NCBI GenBank assembly: GCA_023548195.1
Contig: JAJHZJ010000121.1
Location: forward strand, 868,220 to 932,219
Length of the DNA stretch: 64,000 nt
DNA from: Bettongia penicillata ogilbyi
Taxonomy: Eukaryota > Chordata > Mammalia > Diprotodontia > Potoroidae
Reading direction: 5' to 3'
Of this stretch, positions 10,801-21,588 are shown piece after piece. The position numbers and the translations under genes were made by a program. Position 1 is the first letter of the stretch. The number at the start of each line of letters is the position of its first letter. The notes under the pieces were generated by a model. It was not told where the DNA came from and did not search any database. It worked only from the letters and a program-made list of their open reading frames with translations.

Positions 10801-11225
10801 GCCTGGCAGTTAAAACCTCATGTCTCCCAAATACCCCTTCTCCTAGCTTCCCAGCTCAATCTTGATAACTGCTCTGGACCCTGATAGCTGTAGGGTAAAA
10901 GCGTGTCCCCCAAAGACCATGTTTCTTTGCACTTAGTTGCATTTAACAGCCACATGTCACAATTCTGAACAGTGTGCTGAAACTCTGGGTTAATTTCCCG
11001 TGATGTGGAATGTTCACCATAAAGAGTGCCGGTGAAATTGGACAGATGAGTTTTCCGTTGCTAGGCAACCTCACTGCAGAATCCTCTTCCTTCCCTTCTG
11101 AGTGCCCCTATTTCATCTTCTCAAACAAAAGTTAGAGCACTTCCTGGGCACTTAACAGCAGACACGTATTTAGTCATGACATTAATAGACACCCAACAAG
11201 TTTTTGAATTAGAAACTACACGCTG
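10801..11225. other. Unique stretch containing an RFX-type X-box
   Basis: No repeat recognised across 10801-11220. GC is a little above the surroundings. It contains 'gttgctaggcaac' at 11057-11069. No supported open frame. Confidence 0.4.
11057..11069. promoter_or_regulatory. RFX X-box-like motif
   Basis: 'gttgctaggcaac' fits the RFX-family binding consensus (two inverted GTTGCY half-sites). A sequence match alone does not show function. Confidence 0.35.
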
Positions 11226-11329
11226 CAACAAACTCGTCAGTGCTTTACAATTATGATCTCATGTGTTACAGGAGAACTTGTAGTTTTCCAGTTTACTCAT
11301 TTTTCTCTACTCAGTCAAGGGTTGAGCCA

Positions 11330-11570
11330 CTTCCATTTATTTAGGGCTTCAGTTACAAAGTGCTTTACATACATCCCATCTAGTTTTTGCAACAATTCTG
11401 TGCAGCCATCAGGGTCAGAATTATTACCTCCATCTTACAACTGAGATAGCAGACGCACCTCGAAGTCAAAGACTTACCCAAAGTTACCTGGCTGGTAAGT
11501 GATGGAACCTAGGCTCCAATGCAGTTCATCTAAATTCAGGCTAAATCTTTCCACTATATGACAGTGACTC
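11330..11570 (-). repeat. MIR-type CORE-SINE, antisense
   Basis: 'acaaagtgctttacatacat', 'acctccatcttacaactgag', 'tggctggtaagtgatgga' and 'tctttccactatatgac' span the whole element in antisense. Confidence 0.75.
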
Positions 11571-11639
11571 TATAGAGACTAGTTCATTGAAAGATACAGA
11601 AATAAAAGTTGTACAGTGGAAGTCAAAGTTTCACAGGAG

Positions 11640-11800
11640 AAAGAGCATTGGATTTGGAGTCAGAAGTTTAAATGCCAACATTAAGACTACTTGTGTGAAC
11701 TTGGGTGAGTTATCGAATCACACTGGACTTCAGTTTTTCCATCTCTAAAATTGTGTTTTGAATTGAAGGATCTACCTGTCAATAATTGCCATCCCCATGT
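11640..11800 (+). repeat. MIR-type CORE-SINE
   Basis: 'gagcattggatttggagtca', 'gtgtgaacttgggtgagtta' and 'cagtttttccatctctaaa' in sense order. Confidence 0.7.
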
Positions 11801-11809
11801 CACAAGTCT

Positions 11810-11975
11810 AACAAAGTACTACATTTTTGCAAGTGTTATTTTTTCCATTTTGCATATAAGAAAAATTAAGCTAAGAGAAATTAACGTGCACATTTTCACA
11901 CAATTAATAAGCCAGGATTCAGGTCTTCTGACTTCTGACTGCCAAATAAGTACTCTATCCATTACATCAGGAAAA
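11810..11975 (-). repeat. MIR-type CORE-SINE, antisense
   Basis: 'ttgcatataagaaaaattaa', 'ccaggattcaggtcttctga' and 'gtactctatccattacatc' support an old antisense copy. Confidence 0.6.
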
Positions 11976-12194
11976 GGTCCTTGCCCTTGGGGAGTTTTTG
12001 CTTTCTGGGAGAGATAAGAATGTTCGTGTGAAACAACTATAAACCAGAGAATAGAAAATTAAATATTCTTTTATATGGCACACATTATAAGGACAAGGAC
12101 AAGGACTGGAACTAGACTGTGATCTCCTTTGTATAGGGAAGATCCAAGGATGGAAACTTCTTTGATTAATGGAGGTCAACACTTTCTCTCCAAT

Positions 12195-12380
12195 TTAGTC
12201 TTAAAGATATACCTAAGAGGCTAGATGACTTGTCCGTGGTCACATAAGTCATACATAGCAAATGGACTTGAACCAAGAACTTCCTGACTTCAAAGTCCAC
12301 TCTCCATAAACTACAGCAAAAAAGGGACTTGAATCAAAAAGTCTTCCTGGCCTCAAGAACTCTATAAACTATGCCCTGCA
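12195..12380 (-). repeat. MIR-type SINE fragments, antisense
   Basis: 'gatgacttgtccgtggtcac' and 'acttgaaccaagaacttcct' are followed by a second, similar block ('gacttgaatcaaaaagtctt') about 70 bp later, suggesting a small internal duplication. Confidence 0.5.
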
Positions 12381-12489
12381 TGCTCTCACAGACTACAAGG
12401 GCAATCTTAATTCATGGAGCTATCCTCATCAATGAAAAGGAACTGTTTGTTGGAGAGGAAACAAATGAATAAAGTGGGGGAAAGAGACC

Positions 12490-12959
12490 AGGTATAGTCC
12501 AACATATACCCTAGATTTTGGAAAAACAGATTTTTAAAATGGTTTGGAGAAAGGAAAGATAGGGTCTCATGGGCCAAACTTGTCCAAAAGAAATAAGCAT
12601 AGGAAGGATAAAAAACTTCAAGAAATTAAATTTTAAAGTTACAAAGGGAAACAAAAAAAAAAGGTGAATTTTTTATGAGAATAGCATGAATTCACAGAAA
12701 ATTCACCAGGAAACAGATTTTTAGAAGATATAAAGATAGAAGGAAAGGCAGGGAATAAAACATATGAAAGCAAAACAGGGATAAGAAGTTTCCAGATCAT
12801 TAAAATTTAGAATGAACTGAGACTGTTGAAGAAAATAAAGGACAACAAAAAAGTTTTTATAATTATACTGAGGAAAAAAAGAGAAGCCCAGAAAAGGCAG
12901 GGTCACATGACAGGAGGTCAAGTGGATGTTGATAGCAGACTAAAGGGAGAAAATGGAAG
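12490..12959 (+). repeat. L3/CR1-clade LINE, ORF2 linker region
   Basis: A frame from about 12826 reads 'KIKDNKKVF', matching the L3/CR1 motif between endonuclease and reverse transcriptase (family: TKDNKKGFYKY). It is followed by 'KKREAQK'. It is cut by a Tigger-like element at 12960 and resumes at 13278. Confidence 0.7.
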
Positions 12960-13277
12960 TACAGTTATCCCTTCCACGTTGCAGCTTTCCCCAACATGGT
13001 TTCAATATATTACATGCTGGCATAAGAAATTAATGGGAATTTTTGAGGAGTTTTGCCAAAGGTGTAGATAACATATAAAAGGCAGCAGATGACACAGAGC
13101 CTATGACCAAATACTTAAATCTTACAATAAGGTACTGTAAACACTCCATAAAAGAAAAAGAAAAAAAATCAAACTTGTTCTCTGGTACAAAGGGAGAGCC
13201 AAAACATTTTATGAGGATTTTCCAGATCACAGGAGTGCCATGCTCCTAACTCCTGTGATGTAGAAGGGATAACTGTA
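12960..13277. mobile_element. Tigger/pogo-like MITE with TA duplication
   Basis: Bases 12962-13275 start 'cagttatcccttccac' and end 'gtagaagggataactg', an imperfect terminal inverted repeat of at least 16 bp. The dinucleotide TA flanks both ends (12960-12961 and 13276-13277). The 314-bp body has no transposase frame. TIRs beginning CAGT with TA target duplications are typical of the Tc1/mariner-Tigger group. Confidence 0.75.
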
Positions 13278-13425
13278 GTCAACTATTACTTTGCTTCTCT
13301 TTTCCAAGTGAGGAAGAATGATCTTTGGACTGAAAAGAGCAGAGCAAAAATGGCTAACAGGTCACTGAAACCAAAGATGAAGAAGAAGATAATAAAAAAG
13401 CACATTTATACGGGACTTTAATAAA
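13278..13425 (+). repeat. L3/CR1 LINE, continuation
   Basis: After the MITE the L3 continues: the frame reads about 'KNDLWTEKSRAKMANR' near 13315-13365, the segment just upstream of the RT fingers. It ends where an L1 begins. Confidence 0.65.
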
Positions 13426-14960
13426 ATATTTTTTACAGAAATAAAAGAAGACAAATAATTGACTTTCTCTGCCTATTCATACAGTAAAAAATTATTAAAC
13501 TATCCAAATTACAGATTTAGTGCTGATTAAATCAAAATGCCAGAGTTTCAGAATTAGATATAATAATGACAAAATTCATTTGAAGGAGTAAAAAGGCCAA
13601 GAATACCAAAAGATATAATGGAAGTTGAGTGGGAAAGAGAGAAGAAATAATTGAGCATGGGCACAGCCAGATCTCAAGCTGTATTACAAAGTAATAATTC
13701 TGAAAACTATCTACTGAAGGATTTAAAAAAATAGATCAGTGGAATGGGCTAGATAAGCAAGACCTAGAAAAAGTTTGGATAGCAATCTGGTATTTGATAA
13801 ATACAAGAACAGAAATAACAGAGAAGAGACCCTTCCTTTGACAAGAACTTCTAGTAAAACTGAAAGCAAACCAAATGAAAAAGAGGTTTAGATAACTATC
13901 TTATGACATATGCCACAATAAATTACAACCTGATAGATAATCTAAACATAAAAGTCACACCAAAAAAATGAGAGGAGAATGGAAAGTCATATCTTTCATA
14001 ACTCTGGCTAGGGAGAAAAATTTAAACATACAAAGGGAAAAAAAGATCAGAAAAGACAAAATAGATAATTGTTTTTCTGTATAATTAAACCTGTTGCACA
14101 AATGAAACTAAGGGAGCTAGATCTAAATAAAAGACAGAAAATGCAAGAAGAATGTATTAACTATATCTGACCAAAATTTGACTCCAAAATTTTCAGAAAT
14201 TGTCACAAATCTATAATATTGAGAGCCATTTCCCATTAAACAAGTAACTAAAGGATATGGGCAGTTTACAAAAAAAATACAAAACATCCAAAGAAAACCT
14301 AAAATGTGTCCAACAATCACAGAGACATGCAATTTCTAAAATAACTCTGCAGCATCGTCTCCCATCCATCAAGTTAGCAAAAATGAGGAAATGGCTTGTT
14401 GGAAGGACTGTGAGAAGACAAACATGTTAATTCTCTGTTACTGATGCTATGAACTAGCTCAAATATTCTGAAAAACAATTTGTAATCACACAAGAAAAAT
14501 TACTAAATTGTTCACATGCTTTGACCAAGAAAGTTCCTTACTGAGACTATACTCTAAGGAAGGTACTTTCAAGAAATTATCCATAAAATCATTACTTGTG
14601 ATAACAAAAACCTAAAAACAAAACATATGCCCCAAAATGGGGAAGTGACTGAAAAAATTGTGCAACATGACTGTGTTATGATATAAGTAATGACAAATAT
14701 AAGGAATTCAAAGAAATTTAGGAAGACAGAGAAAATAGAGTCAAAAGAACAATATGTACAATGATTACAACAATAACTAAAGAAAACATAGCAAATCAAC
14801 AAAATTCTGGTCAAATGCAGTGGTCAATTTCAGTATCATACTATTAAAGTAGACAATGTACTTAATGGTTAAGGTTGTTTGGTACTTGAATATTTGTTGG
14901 GAAGTGATTGTTGGGTTGAAGCTAAATTTATCCATTTTTTAAATAAATAAATTTAATTCT
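13426..14960 (+). pseudogene. L1 ORF2 C-terminal region and 3'UTR
   Basis: L1 landmarks in order: 'aattcatttgaaggagtaaa', 'tcagtggaatgggctagat', 'tttgataaatacaagaac', 'ctggctagggagaaaaattt', 'ccatttcccattaaacaag', 'gcaatttgtaat'-like region near 14480, and the 3'UTR to about 14955. Many stops and indels; no frame exceeds about 80 codons. It is 5'-truncated and sits inside the L3 copy. Confidence 0.75.
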
Positions 14961-15092
14961 AAAAGAGAATAACTACCTGTCCTGGCGACTTGAGTTCAAC
15001 AAGTACAGGAAGAATTTATCATACTATCTCCTTGTTTATCTTAGGCATCAGCTCTCTATTAATCATTTTTTTTGTCCTTTCCAATTCAAAGG
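14961..15092 (-). repeat. L3/CR1 fragment, inverted
   Basis: 'ctggcgacttgagttcaac', 'tactatctccttgtttatct' and 'cctttccaattcaaaggcc' are antisense L3. They cover the segment that appears in sense at 13300-13410, so part of the L3 lies inverted here. Confidence 0.6.
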
Positions 15093-15155
15093 CCATTAAA
15101 TCACCAGACCTAGATGAACTACATGCCAGGGTAATGTAAAAATTGGCATATCTAT
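15093..15155 (+). repeat. L3/CR1 fragment, sense
   Basis: 'aaatcaccagacctagatga' and 'actacatgccagggtaatg' translate to about 'KSPDLDELHARV', the L3/CR1 linker before the RT (family: KSPGPDGIHPRVL). Strand changes abruptly from the inverted piece on its left. Confidence 0.65.
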
Positions 15156-15428
15156 CAAGGCATCCCTCCAAGTTCCTCTGAGCTTTGCGATGGCTGTATT
15201 TTCCATGAAAGTGCTAGAAATATGGCTGAGTAGACACAGCCTGCTCATCTTTCTGTCTTTTCCCCATCCATATGCAAAAGGAATAGAAAGAGGTTTAGGC
15301 CTTAAGAGCTAGGAAACCTCAAACATTAGAGTTTTGCAGCAAAACAAGCATTTATTGGTTTATTATCCATCATTCAGAGATTACTGAATGGACCTAAAAG
15401 ATTAGTCCAATAGAAGTTTGTCTGGTTC
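15156..15428. other. Unassigned non-coding stretch
   Basis: No recognisable repeat or coding signal. Confidence 0.4.
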
Positions 15429-15585
15429 AACATCCGCAATTTATAGATGAGGAAACTGAAACACCAAGGTGTTCAGTCACTTGCCCAAACTTACTGACTT
15501 AGAGTTGGTAAGAAGGAGAACCAACATTCGAACCTTTATGCTTTGACTCCAAAATACAGTGTTTTTCATATTATTTCATGTTTCT
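15429..15585 (-). repeat. MIR-type CORE-SINE, antisense
   Basis: 'aatttatagatgaggaaact', 'gtcacttgcccaaacttac' and 'cgaacctttatgctttgact' in antisense order. Confidence 0.7.
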
Positions 15586-15656
15586 CACTGAAATGTTGTG
15601 AGGAAAGTTCTTAGAAAACCCTTGGATGCTATATAAATGTGATCTAGCATTTATTT

Positions 15657-15903
15657 TTGCTGTTTTGTTGTTGTTCGGTTGTGTTCGACTCTTTATGAAC
15701 CCATCTGGGATTTTCTTGCCAAAGACACTGGGGTGATTTGTCATTTCCTTCTCAACTTCATTTTCTAGATGAGGAAACTGAGGAAAACAGGGTTAAGTGA
15801 CTTGCCCAGGGTCATACACTATTAAGTGTCTGAAGCCAGATTTTAATTCAGGTCTTACTGACTCCAGGTCCAGCACTCTATCCATCGTGCCACCCTAACT
15901 GCC
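15657..15903 (-). mobile_element. Marsupial SINE, antisense, with TSD
   Basis: 'gttcggttgtgttcgactct', 'gatgaggaaactgagg', 'gacttgcccagggtcatac' and 'agcactctatccatcgtgcc' are the full antisense element. Flanks carry 'tagcatttattt' (15645-15656) and 'tagtgtttattt' (15904-15915), 10 of 12 identical, a likely target-site duplication. Confidence 0.88.
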
Positions 15904-15915
15904 TAGTGTTTATTT

Positions 15916-16322
15916 AGAGTATTTGAAATAAGAAGAGGTAGAAACACTCCTAACTGTTAGCCTGTCTTCTGGTTTCAGAACACTGTTCCCAAGTTCAGCC
16001 TCCTTGGGGATCCGGATCTTATTCTCAATGGTGATAGTTACTCCCATCCTACTGCCCCGTTTCTGTCATCTGTTCCCCAAAAGTTCAGGCTCATTTTTCT
16101 GCCCTGTAACAATAACAAAGATCACTTAGGAAAATGGCATACAAGACAACTCAGGACTACCATTTCTAGAGTACAGTACTGTGCACTGTAAAGGGTGACA
16201 GCAGGAAGAGAGGTCTGCAAAGCTCAGGGATCAATAATCTCAGGGAGATGGCCCACATCAAAGAAGGATGTGTCCCACTGGTGGAGTTTTAATTTAAAAA
16301 AAAAAGACATTAAGTGTTCAAA
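15916..16322. other. Unassigned non-coding stretch
   Basis: Moderate GC, a poly-A run at 16295-16305 and no coding frame. Neither a gene nor a known repeat could be assigned. Confidence 0.4.
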
Positions 16323-16462
16323 GCATAGTTAAGTAGGAATAGCAATGACTTGAAAGTTAGTCGACCTATTTCTAGTCACAGGTTTTCTCAATAACTAGCT
16401 TTGTGACCTTGGGCAAATCACCTACCCTCTCAGTCTCAGTTGTCTCATACCTAATTTAATTA
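16323..16462 (+). repeat. MIR-type CORE-SINE
   Basis: 'ctagctttgtgaccttggg', 'caaatcacctaccctctcag' and 'cagttgtctcatacctaa' in sense order. Confidence 0.7.
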
Positions 16463-16880
16463 GATACAATAAACATTTATTAAGCACCATAGGTACAAAA
16501 CCTGTATTAAGCACCTGCTTTATAGCATATACAATACTGTTCTAATAGAGGTACAAAGTTGAGAGAAAGAGTCCCTTACCTCAAGGAGCTTATAGTCTAG
16601 TGTCAGAATCCAAAACAAACACATATTACACAAAATTAAATTTTAAGTGGATTTCAAAGCCTATGGGAAGTATAACAGTAAAAAGTTGTTACCAATAGAA
16701 AAAAATCAGAGAATATGTGGCATTTGAGATAAGAATTAAGATAAGTAAGAAGTCAAAAGATGAGAGGGAGAAAGGGTGTTCCCAACATAGGGAACAACCT
16801 GAATGAGAGAAAAACAGGACATGTTTGAGAAACTTGTAGGAGAAAACTAGATCTTAGTAGATTGTCCTTACGAATTCTGA
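16463..16880 (-). repeat. L2 LINE, antisense 3' part
   Basis: Starts with the reverse of the L2 terminus ('aataaacatttattaagcac'). Then come 'accaaggagcttatagtct'-type sequence (near 16580) and, in the antisense 3'UTR, 'gaatgagagaaaaacagg'. Confidence 0.65.
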
Positions 16881-17206
16881 TATTCTGTGGGTTTTGTTTT
16901 TTTTTTTACGGACAATGAGAGGCAGACTGGCCAGACACCAAAGCACTAAGAATGGCTGCCTGGCAACAGAACCTCTCCACAAGCTTTCAAATACATGCCT
17001 AAGAAGGTTTCTTTTCATAACATCTCTTCCCCTTCAGGTTTGCTTATTTTATTTTACTTATTTTAAACAGATTTCTCCTGTGCAAAGATGTGATGGGGGC
17101 AGAAGATACAGGTAATAGCCTACATTATGTTATATTCTTCCAGTTCCTGCTAATCAAGCAACTTACCCATGAGACAAGTTCAAGGACAACTAATGAAAGG
17201 TTATTG
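16881..17206. other. Unassigned stretch
   Basis: Contains a 73-codon frame (16894-17115) starting in a poly-T run and showing no domain or composition bias. No repeat recognised. Confidence 0.35.
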
Positions 17207-17442
17207 GAAGCAGGGTATAGTAATGGATAGATCACCGAATTTGGAATCAGGAGTCAAAGGTTTGAATCTCTCCTCAAGCACTTACTAGTTGTGTGACCCT
17301 GGACAAGACACTTATCTTCTGATTGCCTGACAAAATGGATGCAATGGAAAAGGAAATGGCAAACCACTCCATTTTCTTTACCAAGAAAACCCCAAATGGG
17401 GTCATGAAGGGTTGGACCCAATTGAAACAACTGAGCAACAAA
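17207..17442 (+). mobile_element. Marsupial SINE
   Basis: Head 'gtatagtaatggatagatca', body 'gttgtgtgaccctggacaag', tail 'aaatggcaaaccactccatt', 'agaaaaccccaaatggggtc' and 'gaaacaactgagcaacaaaa'. Nearly full length. Confidence 0.88.
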
Positions 17443-17695
17443 AATTAATGTAGTGGATATATGTTACTGATCATGGAGTCAGAAACTCGAGGTCAAATCC
17501 TGACTCAGATACTTACTAGTTGTGTGCCCTGGGCAAGTCACTTAACTCTTGTTTTCCTCAGTTTCCTCATCTGTAAAATAAGGATAATAATTACATGTAC
17601 CTCCAAGGGTTATTGTGAGGATAAAATGAGATAATGTTTGTAAAGCACTTAGCACAGCACCTGACACATAGTGAGTTCATTCCCTTCCCCTTCTC
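17443..17695 (+). repeat. CORE-SINE/MIR-type element
   Basis: 'tgtgccctgggcaagtcac', 'tcctcatctgtaaaataagg', 'aatgagataatgtttgtaaa' and 'gcacttagcacagcacctga' give a full CORE-SINE with its MIR-like 3' end. It follows the SINE directly. Confidence 0.85.
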
Positions 17696-17729
17696 ATTTT
17701 GCCACTCAGAGTCTAGACTTCCTAATTTG

Positions 17730-18570
17730 TAAAATGTGAGAAATCATGACTGAACTATCTATCTCACAATTCAGGGTCCAATTCACTGTCTTATTTGCTA
17801 TGTCTATCCAAGATGTATGGATTAATGGTAAAATGTTATGGGTCTGGCTGTCCATTCAACAATTGGTGCAATTGGTGCTCATCAACTTGGCTTTTCCATT
17901 TGGAACAATCAGACCAAACTCTTCTGGATAATAGTCAATCTTATTTAGGAGTCTCTGCAACATTTCAAACTTTGATGTCATTCAGAAATGTGCCATCCAC
18001 AAACATTTGGAGGACTACACCATCTAGGGAGAACAATTCTTCCATTTAGACTCTGCATTGAATACGCGCTGTAAAGGTACTTTTGCCAAGCTTTTTTCTC
18101 CCTATTTTATGCCTCGTGACATTAATAATAGAAGAGGTGTCAAAGCTATCTCTGTTGTCACATCTTTCAAAGAAACTTGTGAAATCCCCATCCAAGTTCA
18201 TAGACCCCATTCAATCTATCCACATACTCTTGATATATATTTGAGATACACTTTGTTGGAGGAGATCTTTTAAGGAGACATTTTGTTCTACTGAATCATG
18301 TCATTCTTTATAGTAACAAACAATAAGCACAGTTGGAACTCGTATTCTCTGCACTTTCAGTCATTTGTGAGACCATGAATTGACTAAGAGAAGAAGAATG
18401 GTCTGGATTGACTATGGGAAACAGCACGGTGATTTCAGCAACCCAAACATCTCCCTGAATCAAAGGTCTATCGATATTCTTCTAGTTCTGCTGCATGGTT
18501 GCTGGTCTTGGAATACTACATTCTCTAAAAATTTTAAGTTGTGCATTATGGAACAGACAATAGAGTGATA
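17730..18570 (-). pseudogene. RTE-clade LINE reverse-transcriptase remnant
   Basis: Minus-strand reading with frameshifts recovers RTE RT blocks: 'DHSSSLSQF' (family DHI-sQLIEK) near 18390, 'YEFQLCLLFV' near 18330 leading into a degraded DYKKAFD, 'FTARIQC' (family KLFTARIE) near 18075, and 'FLNDIK' (family FLNDLRFADD) near 17975. Multiple stops. It shares 'ggaggctctgcaa'/'ggagtctctgcaa' with the copy at 4.5 kb. Confidence 0.7.
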
Positions 18571-18746
18571 CATGATGTGTGTTAGTAAAGTATATTATGT
18601 TATCAATAAAGAATACATAGGAGGAGGAGTTTAAAAGAAAGATACATGATCAAGGGGTCTGGGTCAATCATAACGTGAATGAAAGGGATATCCAACCAAT
18701 GAAAAATTGGTGTTCTCTATATAAACAGTGTCAAAAGAATGACAAG
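18571..18746. other. Unassigned short stretch
   Basis: AT-rich; may be further decayed RTE sequence. Nothing diagnostic. Confidence 0.3.
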
Positions 18747-18976
18747 CAGGGGTTCTTAACCTTGTTGTGTGTATCATAGGTTCCACTGGGAGTCTGGTGA
18801 ACTTCATGGGTCTCTTTTGAGAGTAGCGTTTTTAAATACATTAAGTAAAATACATAGGATTACAAAGAAAGCCTTATATGGAAATATTCAATTTTTTCCC
18901 AACCAAATTCATAGACTACCTACAATCTATCTACATTCTCCTTAAGAGTCCACAGACTCTAGGTTAAAAACCTTTG
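18747..18976. mobile_element. hAT-type MITE
   Basis: Ends 'caggggttcttaacct' and 'aggttaaaaacctttg' form an imperfect 16-bp terminal inverted repeat. Flanking 8-mers 'atgacaag' and 'atctaaag' match at 5 of 8, consistent with a decayed hAT target duplication. The 230-bp interior is AT-rich and non-coding. Confidence 0.65.
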
Positions 18977-19726
18977 ATCTAAAGGAAGTCCCCTCCCTAA
19001 CATATTGGATGGACATCCTGTGAAGGGCTTCTGGAAGGTTGTGGACCAAAACAACACAAGATGAAAATGTATGAATGGGTTGAGATCTGTCTTGTTGAAG
19101 TCCTCACATTGATGAAATGGTAGAGGAACTGACATCTCAAAGTGCCAGCTTCAAAGGTCATTGTAAGACATGTGCTTTGAAAATCTTAAAATGCAATTTA
19201 AATGTGAGTGATTATTATGGCTTATACATCTTTGGGCAGCTGATAAAGCCTAGCATAGAATCTTGCAAATAATCTGTGTTCAAACGTATAAACGATTAGC
19301 TGCCAAAGAATTCATATGAGTCATCCAGGCTGTGCCTGCCTTTCCTCTTCTATTACTCACTGTCCCCCGCCTCAATTCCAAATACTTCCCCAAATTTGAC
19401 TGTCACATAATTTGCAAAGAGAAAGCTTATTGTCAGCAATAGCAGACTGGTGCTATTTGCTTCCCTTCCCACTCTGTCTGTACCACTGGAGAAATGACTA
19501 GAACCTTGAGGAGCAAAGACGTACCACCTCTGTGGCACCACCCTCCACTTGACCAAACTTCACTCTGTCTTTATCTCAACATTACCCACATTTGTATGGT
19601 CAAAACAAAACATGGCTACCAGTTACTTAGGACTATGTCAAGGTAGACAAATCAAGGCATCTTGTAGCTCCTTTCTGTCGCTCTACCCCAGAATTGTCAC
19701 AATCCCCAAAAGAGATTGAACTAGAA
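18977..19726. other. Unassigned non-coding stretch
   Basis: A 67-codon minus-strand frame at 19556-19353 has one hydrophobic patch (LLLLTISFLF) but no family signature, splice context or repeat. Otherwise no features recognised. Confidence 0.35.
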
Positions 19727-19915
19727 CCACAGAATGTTAGTGCATGGAGGGACTTTAAAAGTTCATTCAGTCCGACTCCTTCATTTTACCCATAGGGAAG
19801 TTAAGGAGCAGAGAAGTCGGAGTCTGCTCAGTCACTGAAAGAATTAATAGTAGCCATGAGATCATAATATAGGTCTTCTGACTCCAGACCTGGACACCTT
19901 CCCCATTTCATGGTT
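19727..19915 (-). repeat. MIR-type CORE-SINE, antisense
   Basis: 'cacagaatgttagtgcatgg', 'ctccttcattttacccatag' and 'ggtcttctgactccagacc' in antisense order. Confidence 0.7.
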
Positions 19916-20585
19916 AATGGATTTTGTTCTTTTTGATTTATGGCATTCGTTTGTTTTTTGAGGTGACACACATTCGATCTGTGCATGTTATTTGTTGGAA
20001 GTGATGAGTGAGCAACTGAAGTAGCCATCACAGAGTCCTGTGGGGAGGTAGCCATTATTAAATGGGCTGATAGCAGCTGGGAGAAGGTCAGAGGCAGATG
20101 GTCAGTGGTTTTAAACAGAGAACAGTTTAAGCCCCAGAAAGGTCTTTAACTATCTAAAGGCAGGGCTACTGGGTCTTGTAGAACCCTGGATAGGCAGAGG
20201 TTCCTTCACCTGTGATCTTGGAGCTGTTGGGGAGAAAAGTATAAGTAGGGAAGGTCAGATGTTTAGAGACAAAGATTGGGGGCCATAGCCTTTACTGCAG
20301 GGGGGAAGAAAGTGGGATAATTTGGTTTGGGCTCCAACTCCAATGCAGTAGTGACTTCCATACATATTCTTCTAGAGGTATTGAGGCCTGCCTCTCAATT
20401 GCTTCCCAAGTAATAGAGGTTGATCCATCTAGAGCTCTTCTACTCAACTCAGTCACCGGGCTAGATTTTGCCCTTTATGAAGTCATTCATTATTACCCAG
20501 AAAATTGTTCTCCTCAAGGTTCTGACTGAATTATAGCATTTCTTGGAGGGCGGAAATGATGCTTAAAACAAAAGAACCATAAAAA
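19916..20585. other. Unassigned non-coding stretch
   Basis: Moderate GC from 20040 to 20450. No open frame over 75 codons and no known repeat or promoter signal. Confidence 0.35.
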
Positions 20586-20645
20586 CAAAACATGGTACCA
20601 GGCAAATAGTAAACACTTAATAAATGTTTGCTTATTAATAATCCC
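20586..20645 (+). repeat. L2 terminus fragment
   Basis: 'aaatagtaaacacttaataa' then 'atgtttgcttatt' is the very end of L2. Confidence 0.45.
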
Positions 20646-20869
20646 TGGTGTTTATTACAGCTCTAATATCTAATTATGTGATTTTTCTGGACTATCTCCT
20701 CAACTTTCATTTATTTGTTTATCTACTCTTATTTCTTTGTGTTATAGAGACAATATGATGTATCAAAGAGTTTGGGACTTAAAAATTAGGATATGTGTTA
20801 TATAAACACATCTGAACCTCAAAGCCAAGGGCAATTATGAGATGGGATTATGGTCAACTTTGCTTCTCT

Positions 20870-21110
20870 CAACTAGACGGCACAGTGGGTAGAGTGCCAG
20901 GCCTGGAGACAGGAAGATCTGTGTTCAGATCTGCTCTTACTAGCTTTGGGACCTTGGGCAAGTCATTTAAAGTTTTTTCATCTGTGAAACAGAGATAATA
21001 ATAGCCACTACCAACCAGGATTGCTGTGAAAATCAAATGAGAAAATAATTGCAAAGTGCTTAGCATCATTCCTGGCACACAGTAAATGCTAAACAAATAT
21101 TAGCTGTCAT
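20870..21110 (+). repeat. CORE-SINE/MIR-type element
   Basis: Head 'ctagacggcacagtgggtag', 'gggaccttgggcaagtcatt', 'gcaaagtgcttagcatcatt' and 'cctggcacacagtaaatgct'. Nearly full length. Confidence 0.85.
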
Positions 21111-21129
21111 TATCACGATGTCCTCCACT

Positions 21130-21322
21130 GTAGAGATAGGATACACTAGCAAAGTGACCCTGGGAAAATCATTTAATCTGGGTCTTGGTTTCCTCGCCTG
21201 TAAAATGGGGATATCACCTTTTCTCACAAGATTGTTATAAGGATCAAGTAAGATGACATCTATAAAGTGCTTGCAAAGCTTAAAGCACCATCTAAATGGA
21301 AACTATTATCATCATTATTAGA
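21130..21322 (+). repeat. CORE-SINE/MIR-type element
   Basis: 'tttcctcgcctgtaaaatgg', 'ataaagtgcttgcaaagct' and an ATT-rich end; 5' part truncated. Confidence 0.75.
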
Positions 21323-21324
21323 AC

Positions 21325-21588
21325 TGTTGTTGTCATTTGGTCATATTCAATTCTATTTGACTCCATGGATTCTTATCCTTGGGTTTTCTTGACAAAGATA
21401 CTGGAGTGGTTTGCCATATCTTTCTCCAGAATGTCCCCATTTTACAGCTGAGGAATAGAGGGAAAGAGAGGTTAAGTGATTTACCCAGAGTCACATAGCT
21501 AGTAAGTGTCTGAGTCTGAATTTGAACTCAGATTTTCCTGACTCCAAGCCCAGGGCTCTATCTACAGCACCACCTCACTGTCCCATTA
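21325..21588 (-). mobile_element. Marsupial SINE, antisense
   Basis: 'tactggagtggtttgccata', 'gattttcctgactccaagcc', 'ggctctatctacagcaccac'. It ends with the antisense head 'ctcactgtccc'. Confidence 0.85.

Noticed and set aside
18380..18568. Plus-strand frame with 'VWIDYGK', like the RT box of R4/Dong LINEs
   Set aside because: The minus strand of the same DNA matches RTE RT blocks continuously with its neighbours over 0.8 kb; the plus-strand match is short and isolated.
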